From contig CANRHV010000021.1 of the NCBI GenBank assembly GCA_947630505.1, positions 1 to 40,141 on the forward strand: a stretch of 40,141 bases of DNA, written 5' to 3'. Below are positions 23,835-33,300 of the stretch, in pieces (within the stretch, counting starts at the first letter, position 1; each line of letters opens with the position of its first letter). Source of the DNA: an uncultured Monoglobus sp. (GTDB lineage: Bacteria; Bacillota; Clostridia; Monoglobales; Monoglobaceae). The position numbers and the translations under genes were made by a program. The notes under the pieces were generated by a model. It ran no database searches. It had not been told where the DNA came from and worked only from the letters and a program-made list of their open reading frames with translations.

Positions 23835-25739
23835 ATGCCTCCGGGACCTAAAGGATTCAAAAAACCGAAAAACACCAAAAAGACCGCGGCGCGCCTGTTC
23901 TCTTATCTGGCGAAGTACAAGCCGCAGTTGGTTCTGGTTATCATCGGCGTTATAGTTTCAAGCGCCGCCAACGTCTACGGCACGTATATGTTGAAGCCGA
24001 TGCTCGACGACTACATAGTGCCCCTTATCGGGGCCGAAAACCCGCCGCTTGCGACGTTTCTCGTGAACATACTGCTGCTGCTCGGCGCGTATATAGTGGG
24101 CGCGTTCGCCTCGTGGATGTATAACCGAATCATGGTAAATATCTCAAGCGGCGTGCTGTACACCGTGAGGAACGACCTGTTCACCAAGATGCAGAAGCTC
24201 CCCTTAAAATACTTCGACACCCACACCCACGGCGACGTTATGAGCCGCTACACCAACGACGCGGACGCCATCAGAATGATGATGTCCCAGAGCGTGCCTC
24301 AGCTTGTCTCGTCGTTTTTGACCGTTATCTCGGTGTTTATCATGATGATCGTGATAAGCCCCGTGCTGACGCTGTTGGTTCTGGTTATGCTCGTCATAAT
24401 ATTTTTCGTTATCAGCTTCGTCGGCAAGCGCTCCGCTTATTTCTTCAGGAAGCAGCAGAACGCCATCGGCGCGGTCAACGGCTATGTCGAGGAAATGATC
24501 GAGGGCCAGAAGGTCGTAAAAGTTTTCTGCCATGAGGACAAATCCAAAGAGAAATTCTCGAACATAAACGAGGCGCTTCGCGGCGCGTCCGCCAACGCCA
24601 ACACCTTCGCCAACGTGCTGTTTCCGATCATGGGCAACCTGTCGTATCTGCACTACGCGGTGACCGCTATGGTAGGAGCGGCGCTGACGATACACAGCGG
24701 AAACACGAGCGCGGGCTTTTTCGCGCTGACGATCGGCTCGCTGACCGCGTTTTTGCAGTACACCCGCTCGTTCTCGCAGCCGATAACCCAGATGTCGCAG
24801 CAGGTCAACGCCATACTTAACGCTATGGCGGGCGCCGAGCGCATATTCCAGGTAATAGACGAGAAGGCCGAGGTCGACGACGGCAAGGCGACCATCGCCA
24901 GAGTTGTTATAGAGCCCGACGGAAACATCATCGAGGTCAACCACCGCACGGGCCGTTGGGCGTGGAAGCGCCCCGGCAAGGACGGCAAGGTTATATACAA
25001 CGAGGTCCGCGGCGAGGTCGAGTTCAAAAACGTCACGTTCAGCTATGACGGCAAAAAGACGGTTCTGAAAGATATCTCGCTTGTGGCCGAGCCGGGAGAG
25101 AAGATAGCTTTCGTCGGCTCAACGGGCGCGGGCAAGACCACGATAACCAACCTGATAAACAGGTTCTACGACGTGCCCGACGGCAAGATAACATACGACG
25201 GAATAACGATAAACAAGATCAAAAAAGACGACCTGCGCCGCTCGCTCGGTATGGTTCTGCAGGACACGCATCTGTTCACCGGCACGGTCATGGACAACAT
25301 CAGATACGGCCGCCTTGACGCCACCGACGAGGACTGCATATACGCGGCCAAGATCGCCAACGCCCACTGGTTCATTACCCACCTGCCCGACGGCTACAAC
25401 ACGATGCTGACGGCCGACGGCGAGAATCTGAGCCAGGGCCAGAGACAGCTGCTTGCGATAGCCAGAGCGGCCGTGGCCGACCCGCCCGCGCTTATATTGG
25501 ACGAGGCGACAAGCTCGATCGACACCAGAACCGAAAAGATAATAGAAAAAGGCATGGACGGCCTGATGAAGGGCAGAACGGTGTTTGTTATAGCCCACAG
25601 ACTCTCGACCGTCAGAAACGCCGATATGATAATCGTGCTCGAGCACGGACAGATCATAGAAAAAGGCAACCACGAGCAGCTGATAGCCCAAAAAGGCAAA
25701 TACTATCAACTCTACACCGGCGCCTTCGAACTGGATTAG
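23835..25739 (+). CDS. ABC exporter half-transporter, catalytic-site subunit
   Basis: The 634-residue partner. It has a Pro/Lys-rich N terminus (MPPGPKGFKKPKN), six membrane helices, then an ATPase domain with canonical Walker A GSTGAGKTT, signature LSQGQRQLL, Walker B with catalytic Glu (LILDEATSSID) and switch His (VIAHRLST). An insertion with GRWAWKRPGKDGKVIYNEVRG links the membrane and ATPase parts, as in related clostridial exporters. Start: ATG 23835 with AGGAG at 23821-23825; an in-frame ATG at 23763 lies inside the first gene and is rejected. The ATG overlaps nothing but follows the first stop by one base, so the pair is co-translated. Confidence 0.94.
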   Translation: MPPGPKGFKKPKNTKKTAARLFSYLAKYKPQLVLVIIGVIVSSAANVYGTYMLKPMLDDYIVPLIGAENPPLATFLVNILLLLGAYIVGAFASWMYNRIMVNISSGVLYTVRNDLFTKMQKLPLKYFDTHTHGDVMSRYTNDADAIRMMMSQSVPQLVSSFLTVISVFIMMIVISPVLTLLVLVMLVIIFFVISFVGKRSAYFFRKQQNAIGAVNGYVEEMIEGQKVVKVFCHEDKSKEKFSNINEALRGASANANTFANVLFPIMGNLSYLHYAVTAMVGAALTIHSGNTSAGFFALTIGSLTAFLQYTRSFSQPITQMSQQVNAILNAMAGAERIFQVIDEKAEVDDGKATIARVVIEPDGNIIEVNHRTGRWAWKRPGKDGKVIYNEVRGEVEFKNVTFSYDGKKTVLKDISLVAEPGEKIAFVGSTGAGKTTITNLINRFYDVPDGKITYDGITINKIKKDDLRRSLGMVLQDTHLFTGTVMDNIRYGRLDATDEDCIYAAKIANAHWFITHLPDGYNTMLTADGENLSQGQRQLLAIARAAVADPPALILDEATSSIDTRTEKIIEKGMDGLMKGRTVFVIAHRLSTVRNADMIIVLEHGQIIEKGNHEQLIAQKGKYYQLYTGAFELD

Positions 25740-25751
25740 GCGCCCCCACAA

Positions 25752-25967
25752 GAGGCTTCCCCTTGAGGGGAAGCTGTCAGGCGAAGCCTGACTGATGAGG
25801 TGTTCTATAATCTTTCAAGAATCATAAAGCGGATTATACGCTTGCGCTAACACCTCATCCGACTTTTTGCCCGTTCGGGCAAAAACCCACCTTCCCCTCA
25901 AGGGGAAGGCAAAAGAGGCTTCCCCTGTGAGGGGAAGCTGTCAGGCGGAGCCTGACTGATGAGGTGT
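25752..25967 (+). repeat. L1-module-R1-L2 part of the repeat array
   Basis: L1 is 25752-25803 (hairpin GTCAGGC-gaa-GCCTGAC) and the central module is 25804-25849 (ATCTTTCAAGAATCATAAAG core). R1 is 25850-25910 (TTTTTGCCC-gttc-GGGCAAAAA) and L2 is 25915-25967 (GTCAGGC-gga-GCCTGAC). The 282-bp gap between the exporter and the nuclease gene holds nothing else apart from the short AT-rich leader of the nuclease gene. Confidence 0.9.
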
Positions 25968-26021
25968 TATACCTGCGTTTTCATTATACCAACAATATTG
26001 CCACAATAAACCGGAGTAAAA

Positions 26022-26423
26022 ATGAACAAACTGTATAATCACAAATTAAAGCAATATTCTCAAGACCTGAGAAAAGATATGACTAAACAGGAAAAACATC
26101 TTTGGTATGATTTTCTAAAAAAACTTCCGATGACTTTTAATCGTCAAAAAGTAATCGGCGATTATATTGTTGATTTTTACTGCGCATCCAAAAAGTTGGT
26201 TATTGAGTTAGATGGCGCTCAGCATTATGATAAAGAGGGATTAAAAAAGGATTTGATCAGAGATGAGTATCTGAAATCGCTTGGCCTGACTGTGTTGAGG
26301 TATACAAATGCGGACATTAATAAAAATTTTGATAATGTATGCAGGGATATATTCAATCATTTACAGCCTTTCCCAAAAGAGGCTTCCCCTGTGAGGGGAA
26401 GCTGTCAGGCAGAGCCTGACTGA
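26022..26423 (+). CDS. DUF559 / Vsr-like endonuclease-fold protein, C terminus supplied by a repeat
   Basis: A 133-residue protein of the DUF559 family, related to very-short-patch-repair endonucleases with a PD-(D/E)XK-like core. After MTKQEKHLWYDFLK comes VIGDYIVDFYCASKKLVIELDGAQHYD, with candidate catalytic residues D51, E62, D64 and H68, then GLTVLRYTNADI. DNA cleavage is expected from the fold but not demonstrated for the family. GGAG at 26013-26016 supports ATG 26022. The gene is AT-rich unlike its neighbours, which suggests acquisition. Residues 120-133 and the stop codon are encoded by repeat arm L3, so the native end was replaced. It is bracketed by 62-bp direct repeats. Confidence 0.85.
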   Translation: MNKLYNHKLKQYSQDLRKDMTKQEKHLWYDFLKKLPMTFNRQKVIGDYIVDFYCASKKLVIELDGAQHYDKEGLKKDLIRDEYLKSLGLTVLRYTNADINKNFDNVCRDIFNHLQPFPKEASPVRGSCQAEPD

Positions 26424-26538
26424 TGAGGTGTTATAGAATCTTTCAAGAATCATTAAGCGGATTATACGCTTGCGCTAATACCTCATCCGACTTTTTGCCC
26501 GTTCGGGCAAAAACCCACCTTCCCCTCAAGGGGAAGGC
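26379..26538 (+). repeat. L3-module-R3 element overlapping the nuclease 3' end
   Basis: L3 (26379-26431, hairpin GTCAGGC-aga-GCCTGAC) starts inside the DUF559 gene. The central module (26432-26477) is nearly the same as at 25804 and 27177. R3 is 26478-26538. Right after it comes a scrap of the other R subtype (AAGGGGCGAGCCAAACC). Confidence 0.9.
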
Positions 26539-26665
26539 AAAGGGGCGAGCCAAACCTCATTCCCTATCAATTTGATAGTGTTTGTGTTATTTAACAAAAA
26601 TGTTACAAGACTGTATAATTAAACATGTCATAATACATAAATATTGAGTTTAAATCAACCTACTC
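26539..26665. other. AT-rich stretch without recognised feature
   Basis: Between R3 and the next promoter I see only AT-rich DNA with a short ATCAATTTGAT palindrome near 26565 and no ORF with a ribosome site. Confidence 0.5.
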
Positions 26666-26694
26666 TTGACTTTTTTCTTGTTTCGTTGTATACT
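26666..26694 (+). promoter_or_regulatory. sigma-A promoter of a small transcription unit
   Basis: TTGACT (26666-26671), 17-bp spacer, TATACT (26689-26694): one mismatch to each consensus element. It would start a roughly 230-nt RNA ending at the terminator 26905-26930. Confidence 0.7.
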
Positions 26695-26762
26695 TTAAAG
26701 TACGTAAATTTTCTAAAAGATATGATTTATAAACGATGAGAGTTTCAGGAGGCAAGTTGTTT

Positions 26763-26876
26763 ATGAATAGTTTATTGAATATCTTTATAAAATTGAAAAA
26801 TAAGTTTAACAGAAAAGTAATTTACATTTCTCCCCGCGTGTCAAAATTTGATCGGGGGGGGTACTCTGTGGACTAA
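26763..26876 (+). CDS. possible 37-residue peptide
   Basis: An ORF of 37 codons (MNSLLNIFIKLKNKFNRK... ending in GGYSVD) with a good AGGAGG at 26747-26752, ten bases before ATG 26763. It starts with an amphipathic basic helix. I do not recognise it. Near its end lies a run of eight G (26854-26861); losing or gaining one G would replace the last six residues with about 20-30 others. It may be a real small peptide, a remnant, or incidental to a non-coding RNA. It lies inside the repeat array and is AT-rich apart from the G run. Confidence 0.4.
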   Translation: MNSLLNIFIKLKNKFNRKVIYISPRVSKFDRGGYSVD

Positions 26877-26904
26877 AAATACTAATAGAAATATCGACGC
26901 GCAG

Positions 26905-26930
26905 CGCACCTTATTTTGGTGCGTCTTTTT
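26905..26930 (+). terminator. intrinsic terminator of the small transcription unit
   Basis: CGCACC (26905-26910), a 7-nt loop, GGTGCG (26918-26923), then TCTTTTT. With the promoter at 26666 it defines a closed unit about 240 bp long. Confidence 0.8.
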
Positions 26931-26960
26931 GTTATGATAAAAACTTTTGCCGCAGCGGTT

Positions 26961-27283
26961 GAGGCTTCCCCTGTGAGGGGAAGCTGTCAGGCGGAGCCTG
27001 ACTGATGAGGTGTCAACGTAGGGACTAGGAAATAGGTACTAGGTACTAGGGACTAGGAAACACCTCATCCGACTTTTTGCCCGTTGGGCAAAAACCCACC
27101 TTCCCCTCAAGGGGAAGGCAAAAGAGGCTTCCCCTGTGAGGGGAAGCTGTCGGGCGGAGCCCGACTGATGAGGTGTTATAGAATCTTTCAAGAATCATTA
27201 AGCGGATTATACGCTTGCGCTGCCACCTCATCCGACTTTTTGCCCGTTCGGGCAAAAACCCACCTTCCCCTCAAGGGGAAGGC
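26961..27283 (+). repeat. L4-module-R4-L5-module-R5 repeat array
   Basis: L4 is 26961-27013. A CTAGG-type module fills 27014-27059 and R4 is 27060-27119 (loop gtt, one base shorter). L5 is 27124-27176 (hairpin GTCGGGC-gga-GCCCGAC). The ATCTTTCAAGAATC module is 27177-27222 and R5 is 27223-27283. The section R4-L5-module-R5 is the gene-free counterpart of R1-L2-[DUF559]-L3-module-R3. Confidence 0.9.
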
Positions 27284-27362
27284 AAACCACAGTTACAACG
27301 CGACTTTGCGTTTACATATAACTTAATTTCAGAACAGATATAATTAAGGAAGGTGTAGTTTT

Positions 27363-30300
27363 ATGAGAAAACTTAGAGGCTCAAGAAGGGTCTTGAGCAA
27401 AATGACCGCTATGCTTATAGCTTTAGTCATGGTTGTCGGAACGCTTCCGGGCCTGACTCTTTCGGCGTTCGCGGCCCCGGGCGACACGAGCGGCGAAGGC
27501 ACCGCGGAGATAAACAATCCCAACGCGGTATACGAGGGCATAACCCCCGGCGTTGACCGCGTTGCCGATGATATAACGATGAACGATTATCAGAATAGTC
27601 TTCTCAGCGACACTAACGGTTCGCGTTTCGCGGGACGCGTTTGGTCCGATAAGACGGTTGTCGCTCATGATGACACGGGCAATGAGTGGAATTATCTCAG
27701 TTCCAACAGTTCGGCAATGGAACCGACCGGCGAGGTTCAGACGCAAGTAACGCCGGAGTTTGGCCAAAAAAACTGGACTGTCGGCTTTAAGGACGACTTT
27801 CTGCATGTCTACAGCTCGCTGGGCAGCTCGCAGGTAGTGACCGAATATCCGCGAAACCCGATAGATCTTGTAATTATTCTTGATATGTCCGGCTCCATGG
27901 CATTCGATGTTGTGGACGGAGATCATAATAATAACTCACCAGATCATCTTAAACATTCAAGAATTCAAATGGTTCTGGACGCTACAAACAGCGCGATCGA
28001 TAAGCTGATGAAGGACCCGGACAGAGAGGGCAACAGGGTTGCCGTTGTAGCCTACGGCGGAACGGCGTACACTTTAATGCCGCTCGATCACTATACGTCC
28101 GAGAGCGGAACCTATCTGACAGCATCTGACTTAAGGGCTTATGGAGGAGGTGCCATTACCGGAGCAAACGGAGCTTATACTATTACGGCAAAAGCTAAAA
28201 ACAGCAACGGAAACGATTACACAACAGAAGTGAGAAATGATTATTCGTCAAGCCCCGGTCATATAGGTTACAATACCAATATGCAGGCGGGTATCTATCA
28301 GGGCTTTAACGAGCTGTACAGCAAAGCCAACACCGCAGCGGACGTTACATATACCCACACGTCGACACAGACGGGAAAAAAGAGAACAATAGCGCGTATT
28401 CCTGCGGCGTTTGTAATGACGGACGGCGGCTCCAACTACGCGCTGAAAAACGGCACCGGTAGCGTAAACGGCACGGAATGGTATAATCTGGGAACGCTTC
28501 CGAAAAATTTGACCGCGTATAATGACAGCCATCATAAATACCGCGTGGAAGAAAATATAGCGCAGCGCGGCGGTGACGTGGCAATTCTCGATATTCTTAT
28601 GACGGCTTCGTTTATGAAGTCAAAGGTACAGAACAGATATACGGAGCTTATGAAGGGAACGCCGGCGCAGCAGACCGGCAAGGTAAAGTTCCCGATTCAT
28701 ACGTTAAGCGTTGATACCCCTAAAGGAAATGAAAGCGCATGGCAGAGTCCGCGAGTTTACACAACTCTTGACCCCGGGAAATATTTCAACACAACCGGTA
28801 ATACGGATTGGAACGTGTCAAACAGCGAGGGCTGGAACAAAGCAAATGATGGAGATTTTAACAAGGATACAACAAACGCATACAGCTTGTGGGAAAGCTG
28901 GAAAAGCGGCAGTAATGTAGAAAAAGCAATTCGGGATTCAGATGATAAAAGTGGCACCACTCGCACAATAAAATTTAACAGGATTACCGAAGAAGACGAA
29001 AATACCTACGGCGTAACAAACGAAGATGTGGCAAACAATATTATATATAACGACAGCTTCCGTGACGTTGGATCCGAGGGACTGAACCAAGTGTTCGATG
29101 AATTAGTCGCCGAGCTTGGCGAGGCGGCGTTCCTGCCGGTTGAGGGCGAAAACGCGTCAAGACTTAACAACTCGATCACATATGAGGACCCGATAGGTCA
29201 GCATATGGAGGTCAAGAACCGCGCGTTAAAGATCGAGACGAAGGACGATTACAGAAAAAATTACGGCGAGCCGACGCAGCAGGCCTCATCAAGCGGCGTG
29301 TACGACATGGGTATGTATCTCTTCGGAAACATGCTCGGCGTGGCAAAGACCGCGGTATACTCATATGATTTCGCGAAAGCGTACAAAGCTGAGCTTGAGA
29401 GCAATGCAATTCCGCTGGAAATTCCAGACGGCAGCGGCGGCATAAAGTCGGTAATCGCTCACGGCGCTTGGTTTAAGCTAAAGCCGGGCGCAGGCAACAG
29501 CACGCCCATAGCCGAAAAATATGAGCTTTGCGCTCCCGAGGATACCCGAGGCAACACGACAGAGCAAAACTGGACGGCGGGCTACACCTTCTTCTGCGAC
29601 GAGGCTATGGCGACGAGCTTTCTGCCCACAGAGTATCCCTCAAAGGATTATAATGATGAAATTGACTCGGACGGAAATCCCAAGTTCGAAGATAAAGATG
29701 AATTGCATCTAAACCCGAATATACAATTCAACCTTTACAGAATAGAAGCAAACGACTATTCCGACCCGCATAACACCATGCTCAGAGATAACCCGAGCTA
29801 CGGCTATACCGAAAAGACAATAGACGGCGAAAAAGTCCAAGTTCCGAACCAGCAGTTTAAGCTCGGAAACGTTCGTATCTGGACCGAGGACTCGGGCGAT
29901 TATGACGATCCCGAAGCGGGAATTACCGGAGACGCGGGCTACAATCAGAAGCTTTACGTAAATCTTCCCGTGGACGCGCTGCCGTTGCAGATCGCGAATG
30001 TAGAGGTGCAGGCTAACGGCGATGTCACCTCGTATAAGACGAACACGGGTGACTATATCCAGAGCACGCCGTTCAGAGTGTTCTATTCGGTAGGTATGGA
30101 AGACGAGGCCATGAGCGACGACGGTCTCTCTATCGACCTCGCCAAGATCGACCTTGATTATATCCAAAAGCATAAAACGAAGCCGGACAACAATGTGTAC
30201 TTCTATTCGAACTACTATTCCGAACAGTCGTACAACGGATATCTTGACGCCGAGGAAAAGGTCACGCACGGCGACCCCGGTCTGTCTTTCTCGCCGGCGC

Positions 30301-33300
30301 AGGATAACCGATATTATGTTATGCAGCAGGCCGTTCCGCTGATGAAAATTTTCAATAAGAACGGTGACGGCACTGTTCCCGACCCGATCGAAGAGCCGCG
30401 TCCCGCGGCCATCGAGTCGGACGCTATAGAAGCCATATTGACCTCTTACAACGCTGAGCATCCCGACGCGAATCTTAAATCGTGGGATTACGGCGCGGAC
30501 GGACTTGAGCTGACGACAGATCAGTATACGACGAAATATATAAGAACCATTCAGGAGATGGGCGTCGGTAAATACAACACTTCTACAATAGACGATCCCG
30601 AGGCTTCGTCGGCTCCGACAGATGATAAAAGTCAGCAGGAGTGGAGCTATCTTATCCTTAACTCATATATGCCCGCCGAGGGTGGAGCGGGTAAATTAGT
30701 GCACAGAGCCGTGGCGCGTAACTCAAGCGACTTCGGCTCGGGTCTCACCACGGAAAGCGCCGATCTCGCGCAATTGCTGTGCTGGTATAATATCAAGACG
30801 GGCGATTCCGCGGAGATTGATCTCACGGGCGGAATAGAGGGCGGAAAGCCGGATGCTTCTTCGGCGACAGAGGAACACCCGGCAACGGAGACCGAGTATT
30901 ATGACAAGAATAACTGGGTAATCGCCACAAAGCCGGGCTCGCTCAGAACGGGCAACATGTATGAGTTTGTTGTTGAAAAGGGCAAGGACGCGAACAAGAC
31001 CGAAAGCTCGCAGACTGTCCGCGTTCCGATGGTCAGAGAAGTGACAGATGACGGCAGCGTTGTTATAAACAGCTATCTCGGAAACGAGGGCCGTCTCGCA
31101 ACGCAGGATAAGATGCTTGCCATCACAAAAGATGTTGAGACCGACGATTATTACAAGCAGTATGCCGCCGAAAAGACATTTAAATATAAGGTAAAAATAG
31201 GCGGCACAGACAACAGAGGCAACACTATCAGCGGCAGCAAAGAGGGCGACGACAGCGCCATCGTTATAAAGCGCCATGTTGTGGACGGTGTGGAACATTG
31301 GGACTATCAGCTCGACGCCGTTAATGTAAACGTTGACAGCGAGGGATTCCTGACCGCCGTTGACAGCCGCGGAGTGACCGGCCGCGCGGTTCTGACGAGC
31401 AACCGGGGACCGGACCGGCTCGGCGATGTGCCGACCTTTATGGTGCAGGTAAAGCAGGGAAATTACAGCGAGGGCATTGCCTCGGCTACCGAGAGCAGAG
31501 TTCAAAATGAAAACGGAGATGGCGAGCAGATATTCACCCTCGAGGACGTTATAGTATACTCGGGCGATGAGACCGATGACCCCGACGGCGAACCCGACGG
31601 AGTTATCACTGATTTGGGCAGTGACGAGAAATGGGCGAATCCCAAGTTGTGTGAAAAAGGTGCACCGTCAGGCGAGTGGACGCCGTCTGAAGGCACAGAC
31701 GAGAATGAGGACGGCATAAGAGGAGATCAGGATGGCGAGCGCGTCGATATCCCGATATGGCAGACCGGAAAAAGCAGCGAAGACAGCGATTTCGGCGACT
31801 CAAACGCTGACCATCTTGTTGACCGCTGCCAGATAACGCCGGTGTTCCGCACATATCAGGTATTCTTCGGCTACAGCGAAGGCAATGATCCCGGAGAAAC
31901 CGGCGGACAGTGGGTCGACAACTGGCCCATGACCGACGGCACAACCGTCGGAGAGCATAAGACGGTGAATGATGATGGATCGGTTACTTATGACTTTGAG
32001 GAACATAAGGGGGAGCCGGATATTGCGGTGCCCATGAAGTTTGACCCGTATACCGCTGAGTTTGAGCTTAAGGACGGCTACGGTCTGCTGTTCAACGGTA
32101 TAGATTCCGGACTTCCGTATTCAATGACCGAGATACTTGACGAGAATGATTTGAAGGCGGGCTTCCAGTTCAGCGACGTCGAGCATATTCAAAGCGTACT
32201 CCGTTCGAACGGCGATGATAGACGTTCGACTGTCACGCACACCAAGGATCGTACCACCGGCGAGATAACTTCAAGCGGCGCTTCCAGCGTGTTGGATTAT
32301 GACGAGACCGGAACGAACTATACATACACCGTAAGCGGAGTTACCGACGGCGACGAGGTGCAGGCCGAGGCCGCCCACTACACCAACTACTACGGCCCCG
32401 TCAGCATGGTTGTTGACAAGGTTGTCAAAACGTCCGCGGGTAATGAGGTCACGTATGAACCGGGCGACCAAGACCCCGATGAGTATAAGGAACAATTCGC
32501 AAACGATTACGGCAAGGAGTTCACATTCACAGTGGACCTCAAGTCTCACACAATGCTGCCGTTTTTGAAGGATAAGAGCACGAATCAATCGACCAACGAA
32601 ATGAGCGTCAACCGGTACTACACCGACCCGAATGTCGCTCAAGCGTTTGGAGATGAGGTCGTTGAGTACGGCACGGTCACAGCGACGAGTGTCAACTCCG
32701 ACTACACTCAGGCGACGATCACGTTCACGCTGAAACACGGCCAGCATTTCGGAATCCTCGGTCTGCCACAGGGCACCGAGTACACAATAAACGAAGTAAG
32801 GCCGACAGACGCCTCGGATCCGACATCGTCGAGCGACCCGGGATCATCAAGCGAGCCGACCGCCTCAAGCGAGCCTGCGGCGAAGGGTTATTTAACCTCG
32901 TGGAAGGGCACCGAGTCGACCGACGAAGACGGAAACGCGGCTGAGGTTCCCGGAAGCACAGCCTCGGGCGTCACGACCGACAAAGTCGCTTACACGTACG
33001 TTACATTTATGAACCAAATGAGCGACGAGGAAGCTCCGCCGGAGCCCGACCTCACATCTTTGTTTATCGAAAAGCACGTCACAAGCAGCGATGAGGTCGA
33101 CAAGGTGTTCGAGTTCACTGTTACGCTCACGCCGCCAAGCGGCCAAACCCTGGCCGACGCGTATCCCTACACGGGCAGCGGCGGACTTCCGAGCGGAGTT
33201 ATCAACCTTAAACCGGTTGAAGGAAAGGACGACGGCACCAAGCAGGGCACGCTCTATCTCAAGAACGGCCAGATCGCGGATATCAATAATCTGCCCGAGG

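Noticed and set aside
25752..27283. CRISPR array suggested by regular repeats with spacers of about 46 bp
   Set aside because: The spacers are themselves repeated, the repeats alternate in orientation as L and R arms, and no cas genes are near.
27046..27326. Short ORFs on both strands over the repeats (69 and 80 codons)
   Set aside because: They are translations of the palindromic arms, lack ribosome sites, and similar ORFs appear at every copy.
27293..27344. Promoter of the adhesin gene using TATAAT at 27339-27344
   Set aside because: No -35 lies at an acceptable distance and the start would fall in the ribosome site; a weak TTACAA/TATAAC pair slightly upstream (27293-27322, 18-bp spacer) is possible but not convincing.
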